Positions 52,813-61,790 are shown, numbered from the stretch's first letter. The stretch is DNA of 64,000 nucleotides from Pseudomonas fluorescens Q2-87 (GCF_000281895.1 NZ_CM001558.1:2546556-2610555), one strand, 5' to 3'. Numbers and translations are program-made. Notes: generated from the sequence alone by a model not told the origin.

Positions 52813-53694
52813 TCAAGCGTCAAACAAAGCCTTGTGCCGTGTGACGAAGGTTTTCACGGTCATCGGCGGCTGGCCGGTTACCTCTTTGATGATTGAGTCT
52901 TCGCCTGCGAAAACGCCGTGCTGGTAGTCCTGTGCAACCTCAATCAGGTGTTGAATCAGGAACGCTGGTAGCCCATCGGCGGACAGTTCCCGGCGGTATT
53001 CATCAAGGCTGATGGGCACATAGGTGATTTCTCGACCCAGAACCTTGCCGACTTCGTCCGCTACGCCTTGCTGGCTCAGTTCAACCGGGCCGTGCAGCGG
53101 GTAGATCTTGCCCTGGTGGGGTTCTGGATTTTCCAGGATTGCCGCGATCAGTCGTGCTTGATCCTCTGCCGCGATGGGAGCATGACGACCGTCGCCAAAG
53201 GGCAGGCGGATTTCGCCGTTCCTGACGATGTGTTTGCGCCAGTGTGGGTAGATCAGCCATTGGGCGAAATAAGTTGGGCGCAGGTGGGTCATGGCCAGGC
53301 CCGACCAATCGAATACTTGTTCCGCCGTGAAGTGGTCGAGTGCCGCATTGCTTTTTGCCACTCGCCGCGAAGAAATCTGCGACATATTGACGACAGCTTC
53401 CACGCCCGCCTCTCGTGCAGCCAGCGCAAAGCGAGCCGTTGCCTCGATTAGACCTGGTGCAATTGGATATACGAAGTACGCTCGCTTGATGCCTTCCAGG
53501 GCGCTCCGAATCGCGTTGAGATCCAGCAGGTCCGCAACGACAACCTCTGCGCCGGACACACGCAGCTTCGCGGCTCTTTCATCGTCGGTGTGCACCAGTG
53601 CACGAACCGGCATATTTTTCTCGAGCAATATTTCAACGGTCTTGCGCCCGGTAAAACCGGTAGCACCTGTGACAAGCGTTTTTGGCGCATTCAT
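52813..53694 (-). CDS. NmrA-like NAD(P)H-binding oxidoreductase
   Basis: A 293-residue atypical SDR. It starts with LVTGATGFTGRKTVEILLEK (Rossmann) and continues DLLDLNAIRSALEGIKRAYFV, the NmrA/TMR pattern. The classical Y-x3-K catalytic pair is not evident, which fits redox-sensing or quinone-reductase-like members. It is divergent from a TetR gene with a palindrome between them, so it is probably repressed by that regulator. Confidence 0.88.
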   Translation of the reverse strand: MNAPKTLVTGATGFTGRKTVEILLEKNMPVRALVHTDDERAAKLRVSGAEVVVADLLDLNAIRSALEGIKRAYFVYPIAPGLIEATARFALAAREAGVEAVVNMSQISSRRVAKSNAALDHFTAEQVFDWSGLAMTHLRPTYFAQWLIYPHWRKHIVRNGEIRLPFGDGRHAPIAAEDQARLIAAILENPEPHQGKIYPLHGPVELSQQGVADEVGKVLGREITYVPISLDEYRRELSADGLPAFLIQHLIEVAQDYQHGVFAGEDSIIKEVTGQPPMTVKTFVTRHKALFDA

Positions 53695-53764
53695 CGTTCA
53701 TCTCTCTCTGTGGAATTCCGCTCATGCGGAGGGGGTGGGGAATATGATGATTGAAATATTATTA

Positions 53765-53780
53765 GATTACGATCACAATC
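53765..53780. promoter_or_regulatory. Candidate TetR operator between NmrA-like and TetR genes
   Basis: GATTACGATCACAATC is an imperfect palindrome (GATT..GATC..AATC) centred on GATC, in the 123-base divergent region, 38 bases before the TetR start codon. Confidence 0.5.
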
Positions 53781-53817
53781 CAAGTCAATGGGCAGCCTGT
53801 AAATAAAGGGGATTCGA

Positions 53818-54429
53818 ATGCGCAAGACCAGAGATGAGGCGGCCGCTACGCGGCGACGGATCATCGAGTCGTCCCGAAGTGAGTTCCAGCGCAACGGCAT
53901 CGATGGAAGCGGTCTGACAGGGCTGATGGCGGCTTCGGGATTGACCCAGGGGGGCTTCTACAAACACTTCAAATCCAAGGCGCACTTGGTGTCTGAAACA
54001 ACGGCGTCTGCCGTGACCGATCTGGCCGATCAGCTTGATGAGCTTGCGCGAGAGGAGGAGGGAGCACTGGAGGCGATCGTCCGCGCATACCTTTCACCGG
54101 GTCATCGTGATGGGGACAAAGGCTGTCCTTACGCCGGCTTGGGCAGTGAATTGGCCAGGGGCGATCAGCACGTGCGTGGCGTTGCTGTAGAGGGTTTCGA
54201 GCAGATGGTGAACGTGCTGTCGCGACAAATAACTGATGCGCCTGCCGAAATTGCCAGGGAGCGGGCAATATTGACGATGTGCGCGATGATGGGGGCGTTG
54301 ACCATCGCGCGAATCGCCAAGGGGGAGGCGTTATCCGACGAGGTGCTGCAGGCTGTAAGCGCCCAGTTGATGCATGGGTTGCAAGCCCGTGGTGAAGGCT
54401 GCGATGAAAGATACGGTCCTGGCCAATGA
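53818..54429 (+). CDS. TetR family transcriptional regulator
   Basis: A 203-residue regulator of the TetR_C_13-like type. The helix-turn-helix reads RRRIIESSRSEFQRNGIDGSG, LMAASGLTQGGFYKHFKSK. The C-terminal domain includes GDKGCPYAGLGSELARG, with a conserved Cys. It probably controls the divergent NmrA-like gene. The preceding AAGGGG acts as ribosome site. Confidence 0.9.
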   Translation: MRKTRDEAAATRRRIIESSRSEFQRNGIDGSGLTGLMAASGLTQGGFYKHFKSKAHLVSETTASAVTDLADQLDELAREEEGALEAIVRAYLSPGHRDGDKGCPYAGLGSELARGDQHVRGVAVEGFEQMVNVLSRQITDAPAEIARERAILTMCAMMGALTIARIAKGEALSDEVLQAVSAQLMHGLQARGEGCDERYGPGQ

Positions 54430-54502
54430 GTACTTGAGTCAGTGGACGGAGCGTTAATCATCGATATACTCGTCAGCTTCCCTATCAACAGCTAGATAGT
54501 CT

Positions 54503-55057
54503 ATGGACACCCGCCAGCAGATTCTCCAGATTTCCCGTCGCGACGTTCAAGCGAGGGGTTATAACGCCTTGAGCTTTCGCGAGTTGGCCAAGCAGATTGG
54601 CATCAAGAGTGCCAGCATCCACTACCATTTCCCCACCAAGGGAGATTTGGGTGCTGCATTGGCAAGGCAATACACCGAGGACGGCGCGGCCTACCTCAGC
54701 ACCTTGCTCCAGACTTGCACCAGCGAGCGTGAGTGCCTCGACCAATATGCGGCGATCTTTCGCGCCGCGCTCGAAAATCAAAACCGTATGTGCCTGTGTG
54801 GGATTCTTTCGGCCGAGGTTGAAGACCTGCCACCTGAGGTTCGCCTTGAGGTGCGGAGGTTCAACGAGGCCAACCTCGATTGGCTGACCGAGGTCCTCGC
54901 GAAGTGGCGCCCAGAGCTGGAAGACGAGACCAGACGTCGTCGAGCGCTCGGAATCTTTTCAGCACTGGAGGGCGCGCAACTGATCGCCCGGGGCAGTGAA
55001 GACATTGCTGCCTTCGACCTGGCCTTGCAGGCCTATCGTGAGGTGGGTCTGCTCTGA
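54503..55057 (+). CDS. TetR family transcriptional regulator
   Basis: A 184-residue regulator. The helix-turn-helix is RQQILQISRRDVQARGYNALSF, LAKQIGIKSASIHYHFPTK. The ligand domain contains NRMCLCGILSAEVEDLP, the motif of the TetR group that controls glutathione S-transferase or NAD(P)H oxidoreductase genes (AcuR/NemR-like). A CTATC..GATAG element precedes it near 54481-54498, echoing the boxes before the GST gene downstream, so it likely represses itself and that operon. Confidence 0.9.
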   Translation: MDTRQQILQISRRDVQARGYNALSFRELAKQIGIKSASIHYHFPTKGDLGAALARQYTEDGAAYLSTLLQTCTSERECLDQYAAIFRAALENQNRMCLCGILSAEVEDLPPEVRLEVRRFNEANLDWLTEVLAKWRPELEDETRRRRALGIFSALEGAQLIARGSEDIAAFDLALQAYREVGLL

Positions 55058-55091
55058 GCAGGCCCGCAACCCAAGCCATTTGTACTTGCGA

Positions 55092-55118
55092 GGGTGCCGC
55101 TTCCTTGAAGCGGCACCC
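55092..55118 (+). terminator. Hairpin terminator after TetR gene
   Basis: GGGTGCCGCTTC (55092-55103) and GAAGCGGCACCC (55107-55118) form a perfect 12-bp stem with a 3-base loop, 34 bases after the TetR stop. No long T-run follows, but the stem is very stable. Confidence 0.6.
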
Positions 55119-55159
55119 GATCCGACATCGAGTTTCAATCTCTGGGAAATTATTAATAA

Positions 55160-55228
55160 CCTATCGGTAGATAGGTGTTGACACGGCATAAGCTTTCGAG
55201 CGAACTTATACCTACCGATAGATAGGTG
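55160..55228. promoter_or_regulatory. Duplicated operator boxes around a -35 element
   Basis: CCTATCGGTAGATAGGTG at 55160-55177 and CCTACCGATAGATAGGTG at 55211-55228 are 16/18 identical direct repeats, each roughly palindromic (CCTATC-GGTA-GATAGG in the first). A perfect -35 (TTGACA, 55178-55183) follows the first box. The second box overlaps the expected -10/start region just before the GST ribosome site. Binding of the upstream TetR protein would block this promoter. Confidence 0.65.
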
Positions 55229-55243
55229 TATTTGGAGCTTTGC

Positions 55244-55888
55244 ATGAAAGTTTATGACATCCCTGGTTTCCCCAACCCCCTGCGCGTTCGTATTGTCCTG
55301 GCCGAAAAGGGCTTGGGGGCGCACGTTGACTTCATCAAAATCGACCTGCCCGCAGCGGAACACAAGCAACCGGCGTTCCTGGCCATCAACCCGCTCGGTA
55401 CCGTGCCGGTACTGGAGCTGGATGACGGCACCTACATTTGCGAATGCACGGCCATTACCGAGTACCTGGATAATCTGGACGGCAACCCGATCCTTACGGG
55501 CAAGACGCCGAAGCAAAAAGCCATCATCCACATGATGCAAAAGCGTGCGGAGTCTGAATTGGCGGATCCGGTGGGATTCTATTTCCACCACGCCACGCCT
55601 GGCCTGGGCGCCGCTTTGCAGCCTTACAAAAGTCCAGAGTGGGAAGGGCGTGTGGAGTGGGGCAACCGTCAACGCGACAAGGCGGTGAACGGCATGAGGT
55701 ACTTCGATCAAGTCCTGCGTGGCCAGCCGTACATCGCCGGTGAGCAGTTCTCCATGGCTGACATTACTGTGCTCGCCGGACTGATCTTCGCCGGCTTTGC
55801 CAGCATTGCCATTCCGGAAGAGTGCACCGCGCTCACTGGATGGCAGGCGAAGATACAAGAGCGTCCCAGCGTGAAGCATCCAGCCTGA
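55244..55888 (+). CDS. Glutathione S-transferase
   Basis: A 214-residue GST. The N-terminal thioredoxin-like domain starts MKVYDIPGFPNPLRVRIVLAEKG and includes the glutathione loop TVPVLELDDGTYICECTAITEYL with its cis-Pro; an all-helical C-terminal domain follows (FSMADITVLAGLIFAGFA, N-capping box). It conjugates glutathione to electrophiles. GGAG lies eight bases before the ATG at 55244. Likely in one unit with the quinone reductase gene, under the TetR boxes upstream. Confidence 0.9.
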   Translation: MKVYDIPGFPNPLRVRIVLAEKGLGAHVDFIKIDLPAAEHKQPAFLAINPLGTVPVLELDDGTYICECTAITEYLDNLDGNPILTGKTPKQKAIIHMMQKRAESELADPVGFYFHHATPGLGAALQPYKSPEWEGRVEWGNRQRDKAVNGMRYFDQVLRGQPYIAGEQFSMADITVLAGLIFAGFASIAIPEECTALTGWQAKIQERPSVKHPA

Positions 55889-55897
55889 TACCACACG

Positions 55898-55936
55898 TGC
55901 CTCGGCCGGGAAGTGGCCGAGGCACACACACACACA
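55898..55936 (+). terminator. Hairpin plus (CA)7 tract after GST gene
   Basis: TGCCTCGGCC (55898-55907) and GGCCGAGGCA (55915-55924) form a perfect 10-bp stem ten bases after the GST stop. A (CA)7 dinucleotide run follows at 55923-55936 in place of a T-run. Partial termination between GST and the oxidoreductase gene is likely. Confidence 0.5.
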
Positions 55937-55991
55937 ATCGCCCTTGCCAGGGTGAAACTGATCTGATGTGGCATTTATCGAGGATCTCACT

Positions 55992-56990
55992 ATGAAAGCG
56001 ATGCAGTTCCGCAGCTTTGGTGGCCCGGATGTCCTTGAATACCTCGATTTGCCGTCCCCGTTGCCAGGGCGCGGAGAGGTATTGATCGACACCAGCGCCA
56101 TCGGCGTGAATTTTCCCGATATCCGTGAACGGTTGGGGATGTACAACCGCCCCGAAACTCGTGTCGGCGGTGTCGCGTTGCCGCACGTGGCGGGGCTTCA
56201 AGCGGTAGGACGGGTTTGCGCGGTCGGAAAGGACGTCGCCGTTGAGTTGATCGGGCGCAAAGTCATGGCCTTGATGGTCAGCGGCGCCTACGCACAGCAA
56301 GCCGTTGCCCGGGTAGACATGTTGGTGACATTGGCCGACTCTGCCGACGACATCGCCATGGCAAGCCTGCCTTGCCAGGGCGTTACGGCATTTCTCGCCC
56401 TGCGCACTTGTGCGCATTTGCAGGCAGGCGAAAGCGTGTTGATCCAAGGGGCTGCGGGAGGGGTTGGCAGTCTGGCGGTGCAGATCGCTAAAGCGTTGGG
56501 CGCGCAGACGGTCTTTGGAACGGCCAGCACCGAAGACCGCCGCGCATTCGTGCGCAGCCTCGGGGCTGACCATGCCCTTGCCTACGACACGGCCAACTGG
56601 CCCCACGAGGTGCTGGAACTGACTGCTGGGCGCGGGGTGGATGTGATACTCGAGACCATCGGTGGTGACGTGTTCGATCAGAACTTCGAATGTCTGGCCA
56701 TGTTGGGGCGCTGTGTTGTCGTCGGTTCCACGCGAGGCCCCGGCCTGCCGTTTGCGCCGCGTCGACTGATGGCCAAGGCGCAAACCCTGGCGGGTATCTA
56801 TTTACCGACTTTCTTCCACTATCCAGGATTGATCCGCGAGGCCCTGCAGTTTCTCGCTGACGGCGTCTCAAGCGGTGCGATCAAACCGATAGTCGGAGCC
56901 ACGCTGCCGTTGAGTCAAACGGCAGAAGCCCACGCTATGCTGGAGGGACGACAAGTACACGGCGTGATTGTCCTTGATCCGCAGGCCTGA
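55992..56990 (+). CDS. NADPH:quinone reductase-like MDR oxidoreductase
   Basis: A 332-residue zinc-free medium-chain dehydrogenase/reductase. It starts MKAMQFRSFGGPDVLEY and has the catalytic-domain GVNFPDIRERLGMY and the NADPH-binding IQGAAGGVGSLAVQIAKALGAQ. It reduces quinones or alpha,beta-unsaturated carbonyls, in keeping with the GST encoded upstream. GAGGATC precedes the ATG at 55992; an in-frame ATG at 55968 lacks a ribosome site. Confidence 0.9.
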   Translation: MKAMQFRSFGGPDVLEYLDLPSPLPGRGEVLIDTSAIGVNFPDIRERLGMYNRPETRVGGVALPHVAGLQAVGRVCAVGKDVAVELIGRKVMALMVSGAYAQQAVARVDMLVTLADSADDIAMASLPCQGVTAFLALRTCAHLQAGESVLIQGAAGGVGSLAVQIAKALGAQTVFGTASTEDRRAFVRSLGADHALAYDTANWPHEVLELTAGRGVDVILETIGGDVFDQNFECLAMLGRCVVVGSTRGPGLPFAPRRLMAKAQTLAGIYLPTFFHYPGLIREALQFLADGVSSGAIKPIVGATLPLSQTAEAHAMLEGRQVHGVIVLDPQA

Positions 56991-57193
56991 GCGCACTGCT
57001 GCCATGAAGTCGGACCTCCCGTGCTAGCGTCTTGGCTTCGTTGAACCCTCGCCCGGTGTTTGCTCGCGCATGCCTACGCTCGCGCGAGTTGACGAAAAAT
57101 AATTTCGCCAGCCTGTCGATTTCCTCCGTCGCCGTTCGACTAGCCTGTAGAGCCGCCACCAGGACGGCTTATCTGCCAACAGGAGATCAGGCC

Positions 57194-57619
57194 ATGCGTT
57201 TTTTGGTAATCGTCAAAGCCAGCCCCGAATCGGAAGCCGGAGAAATGCCCAGCGAAGAGCTGCTGACGGCAATGGGTGCCTACAATGAAGCGCTGGTCCA
57301 GGCCGGGGTGATGCTCGCCGGTGAAGGCCTGCATCCCAGCGCTAATGGCGTACGTGTGCAGTTTTCCGGAAAGAACCGGACCGTGATCGACGGCCCCTTT
57401 GCTGAAACCAAAGAGCTGATCGCCGGTTTCTGGATCTTCAAGGTCCAGTCGTTGCAGGAGGCGATCGACTGGGTCAAGCGCTGTCCGAACCCGATGGTCA
57501 GCGACAGTGAAATCGAAATCCGCCAGATCTTCGAGCTCGAGGATTTCGGCGAGACCTTTACCCCCGAGTTGCGTGAACAGGAAGAACGCCTGCGCACGCA
57601 GATGTCCGGTCAATCCTGA
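57194..57619 (+). CDS. YCII-related (DGPF) domain protein
   Basis: A 141-residue protein of the YciI-like family. It starts MRFLVIVKASPESEAG and contains the DGPFAETKELIAGFWI signature. These small dimeric proteins often neighbour ECF sigma factors of the SigJ group; none is present here. AGGAGATC precedes the ATG at 57194. The gene 23 bases downstream encodes a VOC protein and is likely cotranscribed. Function unknown. Confidence 0.88.
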   Translation: MRFLVIVKASPESEAGEMPSEELLTAMGAYNEALVQAGVMLAGEGLHPSANGVRVQFSGKNRTVIDGPFAETKELIAGFWIFKVQSLQEAIDWVKRCPNPMVSDSEIEIRQIFELEDFGETFTPELREQEERLRTQMSGQS

Positions 57620-57642
57620 AACCTGACAACAGGAGATTCACC

Positions 57643-58068
57643 GTGAGAATCATTCCCTACCTGACCTTCAACGGAAACTGCCAGCAAGCCTTCGCGTTGT
57701 ACCAGGAAGTGCTGGGCGGCGAGCTGTTTTCCATGTCTTTCGCACAAGCGCCAGAGGAAGCCGGCGTGCCCAAGGACCCGAACCTGATCCTGCACGCTTG
57801 CCTGACCGTCGGCGCATTCAGCCTGATGGCCTCCGATTGTCCGCCGGGCCAGCCGTTTCGCAAGCCGCAAGGCGTGTCGGTTTCGCTCAATGTCGACAGC
57901 GTGGCCGAGGCCGAGCGCCTGTTCCATGGCTTGAGCGCCGGTGGCAGCGTGTACATGCCCTTGGAGAAAACGTTCTGGGCGGAACGTTTCGCCATGTTCG
58001 AAGACCGCTTCGGGGTTGCCTGGATGGTTAATTGCGAGGGGGCGAAGCAGGAACGACTGAAGCTCTGA
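57643..58068 (+). CDS. VOC family protein, PhnB-like
   Basis: A 141-residue vicinal-oxygen-chelate fold protein. It has RIIPYLTFNGNCQQAFALYQEV at the start, SLNVDSVAEAERLFHGLSAGG in the middle and the C-terminal FGVAWMVNC typical of PhnB/3-demethylubiquinone-like proteins. Start is a GTG after AGGAG. Its last 41 bases overlap the convergent end of the LacI gene. Substrate unknown. Confidence 0.88.
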   Translation: MRIIPYLTFNGNCQQAFALYQEVLGGELFSMSFAQAPEEAGVPKDPNLILHACLTVGAFSLMASDCPPGQPFRKPQGVSVSLNVDSVAEAERLFHGLSAGGSVYMPLEKTFWAERFAMFEDRFGVAWMVNCEGAKQERLKL

Positions 58069-59044
58069 CAACCAGCGGACAATCCACTGGCTGGACGCCC
58101 GGCATCTCAAGACCCTCGATCAGGTGCCGGGCCGCCTGGCGGCCAATCTCGTAGTAGGGCAGTTGCACCGTGGTCAGTGGCGGGATGAACAACTCGGCAA
58201 TGCCGATCATATTGTCGTAGCCAAGCACCGCGACGTCGCCAGGAATTTTCAAACCACGGCCCAACAACACTTGGTAGGCACAAAACGCAATGCGGTCATT
58301 GCCACAGATGAGAATGTCGAATTGTGGGCGGCCGTCGATGATGTGCCGGTCGAGGATGGGGGCGGTTTCATCGTAGGCATCATGATCGGAAAGGTCGTAT
58401 TGCAGGAGGGCTTCATGGGCCAATCCGAACGCCTGACAGGCACGTTGCAGGCCTTTTTGGCGCAAGCCCCAAGCGAGGCTCTGTCTTGGTAGGTTGATGC
58501 ACAAAGGGCGTCGATAGCCCTGGCTGAAGGCGTGATGTACGGCGCGATACTGTCCCGCCTCATCGTCAGGTACATAGCTGACCACGCGATTGTCATCGGC
58601 CAGGCAATTGGCAAGTATCAGCGGCTTGTTCTGCAAACGCTCAGGAATACTCACCTGGCGCAAGCCCATGGCGCTGAAGATCAATCCGTCGGGACGGTGC
58701 GACAGCATCAGGTCGATGTTCTGGTCGGTGGGCGGATTGCTCAGCAGGTTGAGGATAAAGACGTTCCAGCCCGCCTGCTGCGCAGTCTGCTCGATGGACA
58801 GTAGAAGCTCTACCGCGAACGGCGTGGTTGCGGTGTCCAGTGCGAATACGCCAATGGTTCGGGACTGCAGGTTGTCGCCGCGCATCTTTCGTGCCGAAAG
58901 GCTTGGGACGAACTGCAATTCGTCAATCGCGCGACGTACCCGCTGAAGGGTCTCGGCGCTCAACTTTTCCGGATTGTTGAGCGCTCGGGAAACCGTCATC
59001 AGAGACACGCCGGCCAGCTGTGCAACGTCTTTTACTGAAGTCAT
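58028..59044 (-). CDS. LacI family repressor of the fructoside locus
   Basis: A 338-residue LacI-type regulator. The N-terminal helix-turn-helix and hinge helix read VKDVAQLAGVSLMTVSRALN and LSARKMRGD; the C-terminal periplasmic-binding-like effector domain follows (TIGVFALDTATTPFAVELL, AVLGYDNMIGIAELF). It is the last gene of the ABC-transporter/GH32 block and presumably represses it in the absence of sugar. It overlaps the VOC gene end to end. No operator was seen inside the window; the operon promoter lies beyond the right edge. Confidence 0.9.
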   Translation of the reverse strand: MTSVKDVAQLAGVSLMTVSRALNNPEKLSAETLQRVRRAIDELQFVPSLSARKMRGDNLQSRTIGVFALDTATTPFAVELLLSIEQTAQQAGWNVFILNLLSNPPTDQNIDLMLSHRPDGLIFSAMGLRQVSIPERLQNKPLILANCLADDNRVVSYVPDDEAGQYRAVHHAFSQGYRRPLCINLPRQSLAWGLRQKGLQRACQAFGLAHEALLQYDLSDHDAYDETAPILDRHIIDGRPQFDILICGNDRIAFCAYQVLLGRGLKIPGDVAVLGYDNMIGIAELFIPPLTTVQLPYYEIGRQAARHLIEGLEMPGVQPVDCPLVVRASVVPASPPRN

Positions 59045-59119
59045 GCGGGATGCGACCGGTCGGGTTGACGCGCAATCATGACATAAGGGCCGGGCTTGCC
59101 GCGACTCGAATGACGAGGC

Positions 59120-60625
59120 TCATAGCCATCCCGAAGCCAGCGGCCAAGCCTTGGGGATGGCGACGCGGCCGCCGTTCCCGCTCGCGAACAGCTTCACTGC
59201 GAGGCTGTCAGGCCTAGGATAGAGGCGGCTGCTGAAACTGAAGCATCCCTTCATATCGAACACTTCTATGGACGAGCGATCGAGAAAGATGCGCAGTTCC
59301 AGCTGCGCTTGTGCCGGGTCGATCGACACGCTGCGCTGGCCACTCACCTGTGCACCCGAGCGATTGCGATCGAGCACCAAGCGTTGCAATGACGCATCGT
59401 AGTAAAGCAGGGTTTGTTCCTGGCCATCGGCACTGCAGCGCAAGGCGATACCCAGATGGCCGTCGGTGCAGTCGCGTAGGTCCAGATGCACGTGGATTTC
59501 GAGCCGATCGCCGGTCACCTGTGGCACCCATAGGCTGCCCGACTCGTCCCACCAGGGCGTGCTCGGTAGCGGCGACTCGCGCAAAGCCGTCAACTCCCGG
59601 GCCGGAAATACGCAAAGTCGATCAGCCCGCAACTCCAGTTCGCGCGGTAACCCGAGCATGCCGCACCAGTGATGAGCCTGGCTGGGCATCGGGCTTTCCC
59701 ACATGTCGAGCCAGGCCCAAACCAGGCGCCGGCCATCGGCGGCCACGAGCGTTTGTGCGGCATAGAAATCGTGCCCGTTATCCAGCTCGATGAAAGGCCC
59801 GCCAGTGAAGTGCCATTCATTGTCGAGTCGGCCCACTCGATATCCGGTCTGGTACTTGTTCAACCGTTCGTAGCCTTGGGGTTGCATGCCCTGGGGGGAG
59901 TAAAGCAGCACGTCGTGCCCGTCCATTCGAAACAGATCCGGGCATTCCCACATGTAGCCATCGCCCTCTGTGCCGCTGGAAACATAATCGAGGAACTCCC
60001 AGGCGTGCAGGTCGGTTGAGCGGTACAGCGGCAGCAACGGCCTGTCGCCCAGGCGGGCGCCGGCTATCAGGTACCAATGGTCACCTTCCTTCCAGACCTT
60101 GGGATCACGAAAGTGCATGATCGCGACTTGCGGCGCGCTCTCGATGACGGCGCCATGCTTGACGAAGCGGATGCCGTCGACACTGGTGGCCAGGCACTGG
60201 ACTTGGCGAATCAGGCGTTCATCGCCCACTTCTCCCAGCCAGGTGTGCCCGGTATAGATCAACGCCAGCGTATCACCGCACACCACCGCACTCCCTGAGA
60301 AGCACCCGTCGCGGTCGAAGTCATCCCCCGGTGCGAGGGCGATGGGCAGATGCTGCCAGTGGACCAGGTCAGCGCTCTTTGCATGCCCCCAGTACATCGG
60401 GCCCCATTTCGCGTCGAAAGGGTGGTGTTGGTAGAACACGTGATATTCGCCACGAAAGTACACCACACCGTTCGGGTCGTTCATCCAGCCTGCCGGAGGG
60501 CTGAGATGATAGGCCGGTCGATAATCCTCGATGATGCGAGACTGGCCGTGGCTCAGTGCCTGTTGGGCAAGTTCGAGGGTGGAGGGCAAGGAGGGGATAG
60601 CTATTGCATCGGCAGGCAAGGTCAT
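59120..60625 (-). CDS. Glycoside hydrolase family 32 beta-fructosidase
   Basis: A 501-residue GH32 enzyme that splits sucrose, sucrose-6-phosphate or other fructosides. The nucleophile D50 is in WMNDPNG, the transition-state stabiliser in HFRDPKVW and the acid/base Glu in MWECPDLF. A C-terminal beta-sandwich ends with SSIEVFDMKGCFSFSS. There is no signal peptide, so it acts in the cytoplasm on imported sugar. Its ATG overlaps the stop of the ABC ATPase gene (ATGA). With an ABC importer and no PTS gene, unphosphorylated sucrose or a short fructan is the likely substrate. Confidence 0.92.
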   Translation of the reverse strand: MTLPADAIAIPSLPSTLELAQQALSHGQSRIIEDYRPAYHLSPPAGWMNDPNGVVYFRGEYHVFYQHHPFDAKWGPMYWGHAKSADLVHWQHLPIALAPGDDFDRDGCFSGSAVVCGDTLALIYTGHTWLGEVGDERLIRQVQCLATSVDGIRFVKHGAVIESAPQVAIMHFRDPKVWKEGDHWYLIAGARLGDRPLLPLYRSTDLHAWEFLDYVSSGTEGDGYMWECPDLFRMDGHDVLLYSPQGMQPQGYERLNKYQTGYRVGRLDNEWHFTGGPFIELDNGHDFYAAQTLVAADGRRLVWAWLDMWESPMPSQAHHWCGMLGLPRELELRADRLCVFPARELTALRESPLPSTPWWDESGSLWVPQVTGDRLEIHVHLDLRDCTDGHLGIALRCSADGQEQTLLYYDASLQRLVLDRNRSGAQVSGQRSVSIDPAQAQLELRIFLDRSSIEVFDMKGCFSFSSRLYPRPDSLAVKLFASGNGGRVAIPKAWPLASGWL

Positions 60626-61767
60626 AGCGCACCTGCCCGTGCCGAGCGCTGGATAACGCCATCCGGCAGGGCTTCCACAGCATGCGAATGGGCCCTCAAG
60701 GCCGAACCGGCGGCATCGAACAAGTGCAAATTGTTGGCCTCCAGTTGCAGTTCGACCCGGTCACCCACTTGCCACCCGGGGTTGGCCTCGCACCGGCAAA
60801 TCAGCGGATCATCCTGGCCGGTTTCCATGTGCACGTAGGTTTCGCTGCCCAAGTATTCGACGCCCGTTACCACGACGCCTGCAGCACCTTCAGCGGCTTT
60901 GAGCGAAACATGTTCCGGACGAATTCCCAGGGTCAGCGGGACATCCGCTATAAGGTGGGAGCTGTCCAAGGGCAGGGAAGTCATGCCCAGCAAATGGCAG
61001 TCGACCAGGCTGGTTGCGCCTGGGGCATGCAGGCGTGCCGGCAGAAAATTCATCCGAGGCGCGCCCAGAAAGCCAGCGACAAAACGGCTGGCCGGACGCT
61101 CATAGAGTTCACGCGGCGAGCCCACCTGTTCAATGTGTCCACCATTGAGCACGACGATCTTGTCTGCCAGGGTCATCGCTTCTACCTGGTCGTGGGTGAC
61201 GTAGATCATGGTCGAGCCCAGGCGTGCATGCAGCCGGGCGATTTCATCACGCATTTGCACACGCAAGGAGGCGTCCAGGTTGGACAGCGGCTCATCGAAC
61301 AACAAGATGTCCGGTTCCCGCGCCATGGCTCGCCCCATGGCTACGCGCTGACGCTGCCCTCCCGATAATTCCTTTGGCTTGCGTTGCAGCAGTTTGTCCA
61401 ATTGCAGGATCTGTGCGGTTTTCAGTACACGCTCGCGCAGGCTGCTTTTTTCGGTCTTGGCCAGTTTGAGCCCAAAGCTGATGTTGTCGTAGACGCTCAT
61501 GTGTGGATAGAGCGCATAGGACTGGAACACCATGCCGACGCCGCGCTCGCGCGGCTCCAGGTCGTTGACCCGTCGTCCGTCGATCAGCAGGTCGCCATCA
61601 CAAATGGAGTCCAGCCCGGCGATCAGTCGCAACAAGGTCGACTTTCCGCAGCCAGAAGGACCGACGAACACCACGAATTCGCCCGCCGCGATCTCCAGGC
61701 TGACATCGCGCAGAATGCGTGTACCGCCCAGTTGCTTGTTCAGGTTGTGTAGCTTCAACTTGCTCAC
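60622..61767 (-). CDS. ABC sugar importer ATPase, MalK/UgpC type
   Basis: A 381-residue ATPase. It has Walker A GPSGCGKST, Q-loop VFQSYALYPHM, signature LSGGQRQRVAMGRAM, Walker B ILLFDEPLSNLD and the H-loop TH in YVTHDQ, followed by a TOBE/regulatory domain (LGIRPEHVSL). The start is the GTG at 61767, seven bases after AAGGAG. It energises the two permeases encoded upstream and overlaps the GH32 gene by four bases. Confidence 0.93.
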   Translation of the reverse strand: MSKLKLHNLNKQLGGTRILRDVSLEIAAGEFVVFVGPSGCGKSTLLRLIAGLDSICDGDLLIDGRRVNDLEPRERGVGMVFQSYALYPHMSVYDNISFGLKLAKTEKSSLRERVLKTAQILQLDKLLQRKPKELSGGQRQRVAMGRAMAREPDILLFDEPLSNLDASLRVQMRDEIARLHARLGSTMIYVTHDQVEAMTLADKIVVLNGGHIEQVGSPRELYERPASRFVAGFLGAPRMNFLPARLHAPGATSLVDCHLLGMTSLPLDSSHLIADVPLTLGIRPEHVSLKAAEGAAGVVVTGVEYLGSETYVHMETGQDDPLICRCEANPGWQVGDRVELQLEANNLHLFDAAGSALRAHSHAVEALPDGVIQRSARAGAL

Positions 61768-61790
61768 GATGCTGCTCCTTATGTTGGGCT

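Noticed and set aside
57032..57193. A 54-residue N-terminal extension of the YCII protein
   Set aside because: The family starts at MRFLVIVK, directly after an AGGAG at the expected distance.
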